Positions 43,689-53,734 of a DNA stretch of 64,000 nt are shown here, piece by piece (position 1 is the first letter of the stretch; each line of letters opens with the position of its first letter). The position numbers and the translations under genes are program-made. The DNA is from Azorinus chamasolen (taxonomy: Eukaryota; Mollusca; Bivalvia; Cardiida; Solecurtidae), in contig OY755238.1 in the NCBI GenBank assembly GCA_963576725.1, positions 27,124,334 to 27,188,333 on the forward strand. Direction: 5' to 3'. Under the pieces are notes generated by a model, which worked only from the letters and a program-made list of their open reading frames with translations, had not been told where the DNA came from and made no database searches.

Positions 43689-45355
43689 GAGAGGTTTCGA
43701 TTTCTTACTTGTACGTGTACGTATACGTGTGTCTACACGTACACGTATACGTACCTGAATTTTCAAAATCATGTTTCGAAATCAGATAACGTGTACCCGT
43801 ACGGGTAATCTGTCACGATACGACTTTGCGCGCGGCCATGCCATTTTCTTTAAAATAAAAGAGATTAGGAAGAACTAGAAATTGCATAAAGCAGGAAAAT
43901 TAGGCCACAAAGACGAACATAGACAGAAAATCAATATACGGACAGACAGACTGACAGGCATGCAGGGAGACAAATAGCAAATTGATCGATATACAGGCAG
44001 ATAGACAGGTTGATAAACATACAGATAATTAGACACATCGATGGACAGATTGATAGGCAGACATGTAGGAAGATAGATAGATATACAAATCGATACAGAT
44101 ATACAGACAGATATATATATATATAAAGATAGACAGACATACAGACGGACATACAGTATAGAGGGAGAATGATAGACAGACAGACATGCAGGCAGACAGA
44201 TAGACAGACATGCAGTGAAGTCAACTTCAACTTCAACTTTATACTGCCGACACTCGTTCACCGATTATTATGAACAGGCGCTGTCAGGAAACAGTGTGCA
44301 AAGTTAAAAGACATGGTTAATGTGTGCAAATTAAAAGATAAAAGGCCCAAAGCCACTTAAAAGCAATAGATATATGACTCAATGATACAGTGCAGTCAGA
44401 CTAAGAATAAATGTCTCTAAGTCTGGGATAGACTGCACATGTTGTGGTAGACCGTTCCAAAGCCTGTTTGTTCTGGGGAAGAAAGAAACAATGTGGTTTT
44501 TAGTTTTGGAAAAAGTGATCAAATAGTTCAAATTTCTAGTCTGAGTGAGATGATTATGATCAACAGCTACTAGGTTACATCTGATCTTGAAGAAGATGAC
44601 CAAAGAGGAATGATTTCTTCTTTGTTCAAGTGTTCTCCAATTCAGTGAAGTTAACATTTCTGAGACACTACTGGTGTACTGGTAGACATTGAAAACGTAG
44701 CGAGCTGCGGATCTTTGGATCAAGCCAAGTAATATCAAGTCGGTACAGAATTAACAAATAACATACGCTCGGCAGAGCTTTTAACACCGACGTTTCATTA
44801 ACAGTCGCATTTATAAAAGCAATGAAACAATCACAGATAGCAAAATAAGCATAAAATCGCAGGTAGACAGAAAGGCAGACAGACAGATTTAAAGACAGAC
44901 GGCTGAGCGGAGGGATGGGTGGTCGTACGTACGGACGGACGGACAGACAGACAGACTGAATCTCAAATAAGAAGCATACACAGATTTAATGCAAAGCCAA
45001 ATTGACATACAAAACCCCATGACTCGGTTCAGATGAACTTTTCAACTGGGTCACAAAATATTATATTAAACACCTTTAATTTCCCTTCTCAGGTAAATTA
45101 ACTGTTGTGACACAAAGAGAAGGGTTGGTACTAACATTCTATCAACACATTTTACTAGAAATCATGTGAAAAATAGGCATTAAACGATGATAAAGCTATA
45201 CGTTTTGCTGAAACTTCTAGAAGCAATCCTACACGTTGAGAACGTCAAAAACTGGTGATATTTACACATATATTGATGACGTCACACACCAAAATGATGA
45301 TGCACTATGGCTTTCACATATACGTACACGTACAGGTAAGGAATCGAAACCTCTC
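43689..45355. mobile_element. 1.67-kb TA-flanked non-autonomous DNA element
   Basis: Left GAGAGGTTTCGATTTCTTAC then TTGTACGTGTACGTAT; right, inverted, ATACGTACACGTACAGGTAA then GGAATCGAAACCTCTC. TA lies outside both ends. The left end contains an extra palindrome (GTACGTGTACGTATACGTGT with a near complement at 43735). The interior holds a GACA/GATA microsatellite (about 43930-44215), a LINE 3' fragment and a second GACA tract (44865-44960). There is no transposase. TA flanks suggest the Tc1/mariner group, by inference. Confidence 0.75.
44230..44745 (-). pseudogene. CR1/jockey-type LINE C-terminal fragment
   Basis: A 119-codon open frame contains LIQRSAARYVFN, SSVSEMLTSLNWRTLEQRRN and SFFPRTNRLWNGLPQHVQS. 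This is the conserved tail after the RT of jockey-superfamily LINEs (QRRAARFV...SV..ML..L.W..L..RR...SFFPRTI.LWN.LP). RT itself is absent, as expected for a 5'-truncated copy. It is nested in the 43689-45355 element. Confidence 0.88.
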
Positions 45356-45359
45356 TAAT

Positions 45360-46225
45360 ATCACATTTTAAACTTTGTCTGCACTTGGGTAGTCTGCACT
45401 TGGAACAAAATAAATATAGATCTAGATATGTAATATTGGTTTCAATTTGAGAGAGAGGCAATTTTGCGTATGCTAAAGATGAAATGCATATTGATCAGTG
45501 TAACATCTTTGCAGAAACAATAGATTTGAGACAAAAGAATACATCGGCAACATAAGCCTGTGCATATATGTTACTGATGCGCGGTGGGGGGTCGTCCCGT
45601 AGTTTATCAATTGACAGCCGCTCGTTGGTATCTATTGTCATTCAACACTTTTGGTGCCAATGTCAAATCTGTAGTTACCTATGAAAACAGTTTTGATCCA
45701 GATGAAACGCCGAGTTACTCGGTGTCTCACCAGGTTCCAAACCTATTTGTTGCTATGAGAATCATTTTGTTTAGAAAATGGAGGAAACTTTGATCATAGG
45801 CCCTACGAAAATTGTACAAAAAACGATTTTGCGGATGACAATATTTGACAGAGAATTTACCCTTATCGTGTTGATCGCCATCTAACTCTCATTTGTAAAC
45901 AACTTCAATGCAGACGGGACGACGAGTAGACCTAAATGAACGTTCTAATATGAATCCAAATTTTTCGATTGGTTACTAGTTTCTATAAAGCTTGGGCGAA
46001 GCAGAATTAAGTAATACGTGCCTTAAGTCAGACCTTTAGCAGAAACAGCATTGTACAATAAGATAAGGGTTAATAAGAATTGAAAACCGTGTAGGTTGCA
46101 CTGACATTTGCAAACAATGTAGATCCAGATCATAGGGATCTTATTGGAACACACTGATCAGGGCATGTACTGTTAATTATTCAATATTCTCTATCAATTT
46201 TGAGCATTTCATGCTTATTGGACTC
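45360..46225. other. Upstream intergenic region of GALNT; decayed family D element
   Basis: A degenerate D-type MITE lies at about 45625-45795 (TTTTGGTGCCAATGTCAAAT, AAACAGTTTTGATCCAGATG, CGCCGAGTTACTCGGTG). A B-like half hairpin lies at about 46110-46165 (GTAGATCCAGATCATAGGGA). No promoter motif can be assigned. Confidence 0.5.
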
Positions 46226-46230
46226 TATAG

Positions 46231-46446
46231 TTAACTATTTCGCTGCCAGATTTTGTCATCTGCTACAATTTTCATTTCTTTAGTTTCTTACTTTTTATTT
46301 AGGATTCTTACTTTTTATTTAGGAAAACAGTAACAATTACAAACAGTTTGGATCCTGATGAGACGCCGAGTAACGCGGCGTCTCATATGGATCCAAACTG
46401 TTTACATAGTTAATCAAAGATGCGACATTGGCAGCGAAACAGTTAA
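46231..46446 (-). mobile_element. Family D palindromic MITE, left of a head-to-head pair
   Basis: TTAACTATTTCGCTGCCAG start, TTGGCAGCGAAACAGTTAA end. The hairpin has arms CAAACAGTTTGGATCCTGAT and complement around GCCGAGTAACGCGGC. It shares the TTAA at 46443-46446 with the next copy. Confidence 0.85.
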
Positions 46447-46640
46447 GCCTTTCGCTGCAAATACCGGATCTGTGATTACCTATGCAAACAGTTTGGATCC
46501 AGATGAGACTCGGCGTCTCATCAGGATCCAAATTGTTACTGTTACTATGTTTCTGAAATAAAAATGAAGAAAATAAAAAAATTAAAAAAAAAATAGCAGA
46601 CGACAAAGTTAGCAGACGACAGAGTTTGGCAGCGAAACAG
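46443..46640 (+). mobile_element. Family D palindromic MITE, immediately upstream of GALNT start
   Basis: TTAAGCCTTTCGCTGCAAAT start, TTTGGCAGCGAAACAGTTG end (TTAA lost). The hairpin arm TGCAAACAGTTTGGATCCAG and complement surround GACTCGGCGTC. Its right end is about 94 bp from the GALNT ATG, so it probably lies in the promoter or 5' UTR. Confidence 0.85.
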
Positions 46641-46733
46641 TTGCACACGGATTTGCTATTCCGCTCTGACAACTCAGTGTTGAACGGGTTAGGAGCGTGT
46701 GGTGATCTTTTACAGTTTAATACCGGATACACC

Positions 46734-47896
46734 ATGACGCTGATCAAGACACGGACACTGTTTAAGTGCTTATTGTTGGTTTATATTTTAACGTTATTTG
46801 TCATTGTGTCAAGACTCCATTATGATGAAACGTTCAATCATACTTTGATGTTACGGGAATTGGAAAAGAGGCACGAGCATCAGCGAATGAAAATGAACAT
46901 GACAAAAGAGATTATTAAAAATGTGACAAGAATTGTCTTTGTCAACAGGACGGATGTTAGATTAATATATAAGCAGTGGCCAGTTTATGGACCAGGTGAA
47001 AATGGAACCAAGGTTAAGTTAGAAAAGACAGCGTTGTCAAATGAAACCTTAAATCAGACTGACAGCAATCGGAAGTTGCATGGATTTGATACGTTCGTCA
47101 GTGATATTGTCAGCCTACAAAGGAAATTACCTGATGTTAGACCACCCGCATGCAAGGACATAGTCTACCCAGATAATCTACCCCAAATTAGCGTAGTTAT
47201 TATTTTCCGAGACGAATGGCCAAGCATTCTTCTTCGAACAGCATACAGCGTCATGGGCAACTCTCCACCGGAACTTATAAAGGAGGTAGTCCTGGTCGAT
47301 GATGGTTCATTAAATGAAGACTTGCGAATTAAAGTTGATATCCATGTAGCCACTGTCGAAAAGTTCAAACTAGTACGCCACAAGGAGGCATTAGGACTGA
47401 TGCTTGCGAGGCAGAGAGGGATTGAAGCCACTAGCGCCGATTATTTTGCCGTCATGGACGGCCACATGGAGGTTTCCCCTGGCTGGCTCGAGCCTCTGCT
47501 CTATCGCCTCACACAAGAACCGAATGCACTGTTGTGTTCCCATGTTGGCGCTATTTACCAAGACAGCTTTGGATTCTACAGCGACAATGAAAAACTTGAA
47601 GAACAAAAATTCGATGAATACTTTCCATTTTTCGATCCGCTGACATTGGACCAAGAATGGGCGTTATACAAACCATCTTTCAGGACAAAGAGGAACCACA
47701 GTATAGCACCTTTGGAATACGGAACAATTCAAGGCATGATAGCAGTGATGCGAAAGGACTTTTTCATGCGCCTAGGTGGGTTCGATCCTGGTATGAAGCT
47801 TTGGGGATCGGAACAGATCGAGTTGTCCGTTAAAGTATGGCTCTGTGGCGGGAGAGTGGAGATGATTCCCTGTTCCAGAGTAGGACATATGTTTAG
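46734..47896 (+). CDS. Polypeptide N-acetylgalactosaminyltransferase, exon with membrane anchor, stem and catalytic domain
   Basis: Golgi type II enzyme that transfers GalNAc from UDP-GalNAc to Ser/Thr, starting mucin-type O-glycans. The ATG at 46734 was chosen because it gives a short basic tail (MTLIKTRTLFK) and then a membrane anchor (about residues 12-28, CLLLVYILTLFVIVSRL). The open frame extends upstream only through MITE sequence. The stem (about 30-145) holds seven N-glycosylation sequons (NHT, NMT, NVT, NRT, NGT, NET, NQT). The GT-A domain starts LPQISVVIIFRDEWPS; VDDGS is at 188-192. The metal site DGH is at 242-244 (usually DSH) and GHMFR with H385 supplies the third ligand. The C-terminal motif LWGSEQIELS...VWLCGG replaces WGGENLELS...WMCGG. 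The exon ends AG at 47896 with donor GTAACA. The open frame runs on for only one more codon. Confidence 0.94.
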
Positions 47897-48268
47897 GTAA
47901 CATCTTGCATGGCTTGTTTTAATTTTAATATTTTTGACTTGTTGGTATTTATCACTGCTGTAATTCGTCTGATGAACAGAGCTACAGATAAAGATACATA
48001 CGTACTCAGATACGTAAATCATTTTTCCACCAAACCCTATATTGTGATCACTCTGAGACGCTTTTAATAAATGGTAACAACATACGGTTTTGTAGATAAG
48101 TTATTCTTAAAAATGTTTTAAATTACACAACAGAAATACATTTTTTGTGAGAAATGAATAATAACAAAGCTGACCTCGATATCTCGAACTGAGATAACTT
48201 AAACGTTGGGATAACTCATAATAAAAGTTCGGTCCTTACAAAATTTGCAATACAGAATTGTTCTAAAA

Positions 48269-48482
48269 TACAGTAAAACCTCTCTATAACGGCCACTAAA
48301 TTGTGTTAATTAGTTGGTATTTAGGGCAGGTGCAGATGGCTGCTTAAAGCAATGTGAAAGTAAAACAGAACGTTCCTATAGGAGCATTCTGTTTTACTTT
48401 CACCTTGCTTTAAGCAGTCATCTGTCTTGTACATAAAATACTTGATGTAATTTAGTGGCCGTTACAGAGAGGTTTTACTTTA
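48269..48482. mobile_element. Pogo-like MITE family C (intronic)
   Basis: TA-CAGTAAAACCTCTCTATAA left, AGAGAGGTTTTACTTTA right. The arms continue as CGGCCACTAAATT and its complement. The inner hairpin is CTTAAAGCAATGTGAAAGTA with TACTTTCACCTTGCTTTAAG around CGTTCCTATAGGAGC. Confidence 0.9.
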
Positions 48483-48509
48483 TAGCATATTATGCATATC
48501 TAGAAAAAA

Positions 48510-48605
48510 ACATGTAACAGCTTAATGCCGGTATTAAGAAATGCTAAAAGCGCATGCGTAACGTTTCGGCATTAATTTAGACCTGCATTAAGCTGTGAAC
48601 TTGAG
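48510..48605. repeat. Family C inner hairpin relic
   Basis: CAGCTTAATGCCGGTATTAA with AGACCTGCATTAAGCTG around GCGCATGCG. The outer pogo-like ends are not seen. Confidence 0.6.
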
Positions 48606-48635
48606 AAATAGTCCAGATTAGAAATCGGAGGAATA

Positions 48636-49326
48636 GGACTTCTATGATCTGCAGGTATTTATATGATCCCTAGAAGTTGGACTTCTATTATCTGGAGGTA
48701 TTTATATGGTCCCTAGAAGTTGAACTTCTATTATCTGGAGGTATTTATATGGTCCCTAGAAGTTGGACTTCTATTATCTGGAGGTATTTATATGGTCCCT
48801 AGAAGTTGAACTTCTATTATCTGGAGGTATTTATATGGTCCCTAGAAGTTGGACTTCTATTATCTGGAGGTATTTATATGATCCCTAGAAGTTGGACTTC
48901 TATTATCTGGAGGTATTTATATGGTCCCTAAAAGTTGGACTTTTATTATCTGGAGGTATTTATATGGTCCCTAGAAGTTTGGCTTCTATTATCTGGAGTT
49001 ATTTATATGGTCCCTAGAAGTTGAACTTCTATTATCTGGAGGTATTTATATGGTCCCTAGAAGTTGGATTTCTATTATCTGGAGGTATTTATATGGTCCC
49101 TAGAAGTTGGACTTCTATTATCTGGAGGTATTTATATGGTCCCTAAAAGTTGGACTTTTATTATCTGGAGATATTTATTTGGTCCCTAGAAGTTGGATTT
49201 CTATTATCTGGAGGTATTTATATGGTCCCTAGAAGTTCGACTTTCTATTATCTGGAGGTATTTATATGGTCCCTAGAAGTTGGACTTCTATTATCTGGAG
49301 GTATTTATATGGTCCCTAGAAGTTCG
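48636..49326. repeat. 43-bp minisatellite, about 16 units (intronic)
   Basis: The unit reads CCTAGAAGTTGGACTTCTAT then TATCTGGAGGTATTTATATG then GTC. AGAAGTTGGACTTCT is itself a near-palindrome. Variants in this core are compensated on both sides (AGAAGTTGGACTTCT and AAAAGTTGGACTTTT), seen at about 48928 and 49143. Confidence 0.95.
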
Positions 49327-49559
49327 AGATACTGACGTTCAACTGTAGATCTTAACCTTAAATATTGCCCAGCAGTTATTTTACTCTGATATTGGTAGCT
49401 GATCGACTCTGGACTTCCTATCACCATCCAGCACGCTTCATCTATGTCAGCCAAATCTAGTCACCTTATTCATTTGGCCTTTTGATGCAATTCCCAGATC
49501 AAACAGCTCGTGTATGAACCGTCTGACTAGGGTTTGTTCTGTTTTCTTATGAAATAGTT

Positions 49560-49842
49560 TAGCTCTGTTCCTACAGTTGTGCTTTTATTTCTGTGTTCAA
49601 TTACCATTGCATCCATTTTTTTTATGAATATATATGTGAGAAATAAAAAGAGCCATGTATATTAATAAGATTATTTTGTTATAATAGCACTTGACACAGG
49701 CATTTTTGGCCATGGCAGAAACTGTAGAGGCATATATATTTATATCATAAGCAAATAAAGCAGACCCTGATCAGACAGCCCCTACAGAGTCGTAGAAAGG
49801 CGTAGAAGGGCGTATTTATGGAGTAAATGGTGTGACGTAATC
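49560..49842. mobile_element. Decayed family B-type MITE (intronic)
   Basis: Contains TGGCAGAAACTGTAGAGGCA, TAAGCAAATAAAGCAGACCC, TGATCAGACAGCCCCTACAG and a right end GAAGGGCGTATTTATGGAGT. Terminal TTAA sites are not clear. Confidence 0.55.
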
Positions 49843-50067
49843 TATTACGTAATATATGACGTTTTATGGAGTATAGGGGTAAAACATCGGCTAATTAACC
49901 CTTATCTCACTGTGAAAAATTAACGTCTCCTCAAAATGGAATTTCGTGCAATTGAACTAGATCTACTTCCGGTTCTATCAAACTTGGGAGACACTATTGG
50001 GTGATTGTCTATCAGTTTTGATATTGAAGAGACTTCGAGTTTGATCTACCCCGTTCAAGTTTGCATA

Positions 50068-50266
50068 TACAGTAAAACCTCTCCACTAAATTACATCAAG
50101 TATTTTGTGTTAAAGGCAGGTGGGTGCTTAAGGCAAGGTGAAAGTAAAACAGAACGCTCCCATAGGAGCGTTCTGTTTTACTTTCATCTTTCTTTATGCA
50201 GCCACCTGCCCTAAATACCAACAAATTAACACAATTTAATGGCCGTTATAGAGAGGTTTTACTGTA
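50068..50266. mobile_element. Pogo-like MITE family C (intronic, with empty site in copy 1)
   Basis: TA-CAGTAAAACCTCTCCACTAA left and ATAGAGAGGTTTTACTG-TA right. The inner hairpin is AAGGTGAAAGTAAAACAGAA with its complement around CGCTCCCATAGGAGCG. Flanks TTGCATA...TGCGAG correspond to the unoccupied TTGCATATGCGAG at 576-588. Confidence 0.9.
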
Positions 50267-50393
50267 TGCGAGTCAAGTTGTGGACAGTGGGATAAGAGCT
50301 GATATTCATTAGGTGATCATTTCTTACATACATATTGTTGAGATAAAAGGGATAGCATCACATCGGTATAGATCTTATGTACTTTCTACTATA

Positions 50394-50588
50394 TACAGTA
50401 GAACTTGTCTTAATCGATCATTCATTTATTGAACATAGCAGTTAGTTTCTTAATGTAGGGCAAAAGTAATACAAAAAGCTCCTATAGAAGCTTTCTTCAT
50501 TAATTTGACCTGCATTCAATTACCACTTGCATTACAGACCAATGATTAGACATTTGTTTGATGACCGCTTAAGACATGTTCTATTGTA
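50394..50588. mobile_element. Pogo-like MITE family C (orthologue of 1274-1483)
   Basis: TA-CAGTAGAACTTGTCTTAAT left and ACCGCTTAAGACATGTTCTATTG-TA right (with key end ATGTTCTATTG-TA). The inner hairpin has apex AGCTCCTATAGAAGCT. Confidence 0.8.
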
Positions 50589-50698
50589 CATTTATCACAT
50601 AGTTCGGCGTAATTCTCCTCAATTACCACTTCCGCCTCACCCCTTGGTCCCTTCCATGTCTGTAACCAATTATTTTATGTTTTCTGTTGGATTATCAG

Positions 50699-51344
50699 AA
50701 TTACTAAATGGGGCAACATGAAGTCAAAGTCTAAGTATTATGCGGCCAACAAACACAGAATGGTGGACGTATGGCTTGATGATCCGTACAAGGGATTTGT
50801 ACTCGACACAATCAGGAACGTCGATTACCAGTATGGAGACCTAAGCGACCGACACCGCATCCGAAAAGAAAACAACTGCAAACCTTATGTTACCTACCTG
50901 GAGAAAGTTAAAGAATTCAGCGATGTGTATCAGCCAAACAATATACGGCAAAGGGGTATGCTCCGTAACGAGTGGGCTAATAAATGCCTTGACATTAGTC
51001 TTATGTTTTTAAATGAAACTGACAAGTTTAAGTTAGGTTTGTTCGAATGCCATGGTAATGCCAATCAGTATTTCATTCTTACGGAGACTTTTCAAATCAG
51101 ATCAATCGGAAATTTATTGCTGAATGTAAAATCAACATTTTGTGAGGTAGTAAAGACATACACGGATTTTTATGGAGACCATTCTTATTGGCGATATAAT
51201 CTAAATCGCACCATCTCGCACACAGCAACCGGAAGCTGTCTGACAATAATGGCTGACTTTAGTCTAAGATTGTACACATGTACAGGGCATGCCAACCAGC
51301 TTTGGAACTGGAGTCCTTATGAAAAAGAAAAGCAAGTTGGATAA
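50699..51344 (+). CDS. Polypeptide N-acetylgalactosaminyltransferase, terminal exon with ricin-type lectin domain
   Basis: Joined to 46734-47896 it completes an approximately 602-residue protein, within the usual GALNT range. It begins ITKWGNMKSKSKYYAANKHR, then MVDVWLDDPYK, the segment following the catalytic H-x-F-R in GALNTs. Linker GDLSDRHRIRKENNCKPY comes next. The lectin domain has KCLDI (CLD motif), FECHGNANQYF and YTCTGHANQLWNW (QxW-type motifs), with cysteines spaced for the alpha and beta repeats. It ends KEKQVG-TAA at 51342. Nearly every difference from the paralogous exon 1596-2235 preserves the frame; differences cluster in the lectin loop around 50930-51010. Confidence 0.94.
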
Positions 51345-51349
51345 AAAAT

Positions 51350-51990
51350 AATAAGCAAACACGATAAACGAAAAATAGCGTTTTTAATACAGTAAATTCT
51401 GAAGGGAGGTGATCCCCCGAAAGCAAATATTGCAACACAAAAAAGAAAAGTCTTCCCAAGGTGACCACGCAAATTATCAATAGTGTTTAATCAAGAACAG
51501 ATACCTTCAAATACAGTTTCTTTCCCCATGTTCTTCCTCTCCCCCACTTGGTATTCTTCAACCGGGAGATCTCCACATTATCCTTTTGAATAAGAGTCCC
51601 GGTAACTGTACGTACAGACTGATGGTAACTGTACGTAGACTGATGGTAACTGTATGTACAGACTGATAGTAAGTGTACGTACAGACTGATGATTGTACAG
51701 ATATTCTGGTTCGGTAACGTGTGCCCTTGGTCGCTAAGGTAGCCAAACAGATTTACATTGAGGACCCCAAATGAAATTGCCAGAACTGTCCTACCTTTAT
51801 CCATTTGAACGGACTACTTTCTATATATCCTACCATTCGTTTCTTGACTTCCTCCAACCCAGCACAACCTAACTATAACGGTCAAGTATGACAAAGGTTT
51901 CGTACCATGTACATGTTGATAATATAGAAGTCTGTAAATACGGGTAATTGGTTATTGCAGGGGAAAGGGAGCTTCTGCATAACAATTTTC
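51350..51990. other. 3' flank of GALNT
   Basis: Includes a short tandem GTACGTACAGACTGATGGTAACT-type repeat (about 51605-51690, four units of about 20-25 bp). The region is homologous to 2240-2800. No poly(A) signal close to the stop codon stands out. Confidence 0.5.
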
Positions 51991-51995
51991 CTGCA

Positions 51996-52210
51996 TTAAC
52001 CCTTTCGTTGCCAGTGCCGGATCTGTGATAACCTATGCAAACAGTTTGGATCCAGATGTGACGCCGAGTAACTCGGCGTCTCATCAGGATCCAAACTGTT
52101 TGTTACTGTTACTATGTTTTTGAAATAAAAATGAAGAAAATAAAAAAAATGAACATGTGTAGCAGACGACAAAGGTAGCAGACGACACAGTTCGGCAGCG
52201 AAAGGGTTAA
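51996..52210 (+). mobile_element. Family D palindromic MITE (215 bp)
   Basis: TTAACCCTTTCGTTGCCAG to TCGGCAGCGAAAGGGTTAA, complete. The hairpin has arms TGCAAACAGTTTGGATCCAG and complement around GCCGAGTAACTCGGC. The right part contains two GTAGCAGACGACAAAG repeats. It is inserted in the TTAA of a family C hairpin (CCTGCA-TTAA). The unoccupied site is 2806-2809. Confidence 0.92.
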
Positions 52211-52216
52211 ACTGTT

Positions 52217-52445
52217 TTAACCCTTTCCCTCATATTGACGACTTTTGGCGACCCTGTAAAAGTCACTATGTGAAACCATTGTGATAAATAGAGCATTTGC
52301 TCCTATAGGACCAAATGCTCTATTTATCACAATGGTTTCAAACTAAAAAAAATTAAAATTTTCCTTTCCTCTAGTTAATGCTCCTTTTCGGTAGATTAAT
52401 TCAAAGAGGTTGTGTCTAAAAATAGCCTATGGGGTAATGGGTTAA
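52217..52445 (+). mobile_element. Palindromic MITE family A, copy A5 (229 bp)
   Basis: TTAACCCTTTCCCTCATATT to GGGGTAATGGGTTAA, complete. The palindrome has arms GAAACCATTGTGATAAATAG and complement around TTTGCTCCTATAGGACCAAA. Only 6 bp separate its TTAA from that of the preceding D element. The unoccupied site is 2823-2826. Confidence 0.92.
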
Positions 52446-52577
52446 AGATCCATTATTATACTTTTTGAGGGGCCGTGTTAGCGAGACTTTATTGTGTTTA
52501 TAGAATTTTAGATAAACTACCAAGAATTATACAAAGGTGTCTCTAAGGTTATCAACTATCCTACCTTCTATCATTTG

Positions 52578-53069
52578 AACTGGCTTTAAATATCAATTAG
52601 TTAGTTAACTGGCTTTAAATATCAATTAGTTAGTTAACTGGCTTTAAATATCAATTAGTTAGTTAACTGACTTTAAATATCAATTAGTTAGTTAACTGAC
52701 TTTAAATATCAATTAGTTAGTTAACTGGCTTTAAATATCAATTAGTTAGTTAACTGGCTTTAAATATCAATTAGTTAGTTAACTGACTTTAAATATCAAT
52801 TAGTTAGTTAACTGGCTTTAAATATCAATTAGTTAGTTAACTGGCTTTAAATATCAATTAGTTAGTTAACTGACTTTAAATATCAATTAGTTAGTTAACT
52901 GACTTTAAATATCAATTAGTTAGTTAACTGGCTTTAAATATCAATTAGTTAGTTAACTGACTTTAAATATCAATTAGTTAGTTAACTGACTTTAAATATC
53001 AATTAGTTAGTTAACTGGCTTTAAATATCAATTAGTTAGTTAACTGGCTTTAAATATCAATTAGTTAGT
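52578..53069. repeat. 29-bp satellite, 17 units
   Basis: The unit is AACTGGCTTTAAATATCAAT then TAGTTAGTT. The only frequent difference is G or A at position 6. In order the units read G G G A A G G A G G A A G A A G G. Otherwise the units are identical, so expansion is recent. It is absent from duplication copy 1 (near 2945-2970). There are no spacers, so it is not a CRISPR array. Confidence 0.97.
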
Positions 53070-53364
53070 ATACGTTTCATTCTAAACGAGATAAACCATT
53101 TCAACGCTGAAGTTTCAAATGCACTATTCCAAACTTCAAACAGGTCAAACTTAGTGAAGAACTATTTTATAAGAAAGTGGTACGTGAGTCCCCTAGTCTG
53201 GATCTACTCTGTTTGCAAAGGACGTTCGTGGTTCGTTTCCGTTACTGAAAAGGGTTACAACTTAAACCTGAATCACGCATTCTGTGTGTTGGTGTCTGAT
53301 TTGTTGCTGATACCGTATTTAATATCCAAATTATCTTTGCGGCAGTCAAATTTGATAATGTCAT

Positions 53365-53611
53365 TTAACCATTTCTTTCATATAAACTTGATTCACACAT
53401 TTGCAAAAAGAGTAGACCCAAATCAAACGACTCATATAGGAGCCCTCTGATCAGGGTTTGCTCTGTTTGCTAATGGAATTTGAAAAATCTGTTTCTTTTT
53501 TCTAACATGACTACAATTTTCCACCTTCCATATTTCGTTATAATTGTTTTACCCATGAATATTCAGTAGGTATCGAAATTTAGAAAAAACATAGAACAGG
53601 TAAAGGGTTAA
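53365..53611 (+). mobile_element. Palindromic MITE family B
   Basis: TTAACCATTTCTTTCATATA left and GAACAGGTAAAGGGTTAA right. The hairpin has arms GCAAAAAGAGTAGACCCAAA and a complement-like right arm around ACTCATATAGGAGCC. It occupies the TTAA that carries family A in copy 1 (3243-3450). Confidence 0.85.
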
Positions 53612-53734
53612 AACAACCACAATTAAACCACAATAAAACCACAATAAAACCACTCTTAGCCGGACTAATATAATCTTTATAGTGTAACAGTTTCAAGGTA
53701 ATGTTTGACTTAACACCTACCATTGAATTTGCCA

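Larger units (their letters stand above)
47897..50698 (+). other. GALNT intron
   Basis: Donor GT at 47897 and acceptor TTTCTGTTGGATTATCAG ending 50698. The split codon AG|A restores R388, giving GHMFR-ITKWGNMKSKSK, which matches the GALNT order HVFR...N..R. The 2802-bp intron contains two pogo-like MITEs, a palindromic relic, the 43-bp minisatellite and a B-type MITE. Confidence 0.9.

Noticed and set aside
43875..44261. Cys/Ser/Leu-rich minus-strand ORFs
   Set aside because: They come from the GACA/GATA microsatellite inside the 1.67-kb element.
46320..46420. Hammerhead ribozyme (CTGATGAGACG near a GAAAC)
   Set aside because: CTGATGAGACG is part of the family D palindrome. The required GAAA strand and helices in hammerhead order are not present.
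49150..49335. Repetitive ORF with YYLE.FIWSLEV units
   Set aside because: The 43-bp minisatellite read across three units. It is intronic and has frame changes between units.
52578..53069. CRISPR-like array (29-bp repeats)
   Set aside because: Repeats are contiguous with no spacers, and the genome is animal. It is a satellite.
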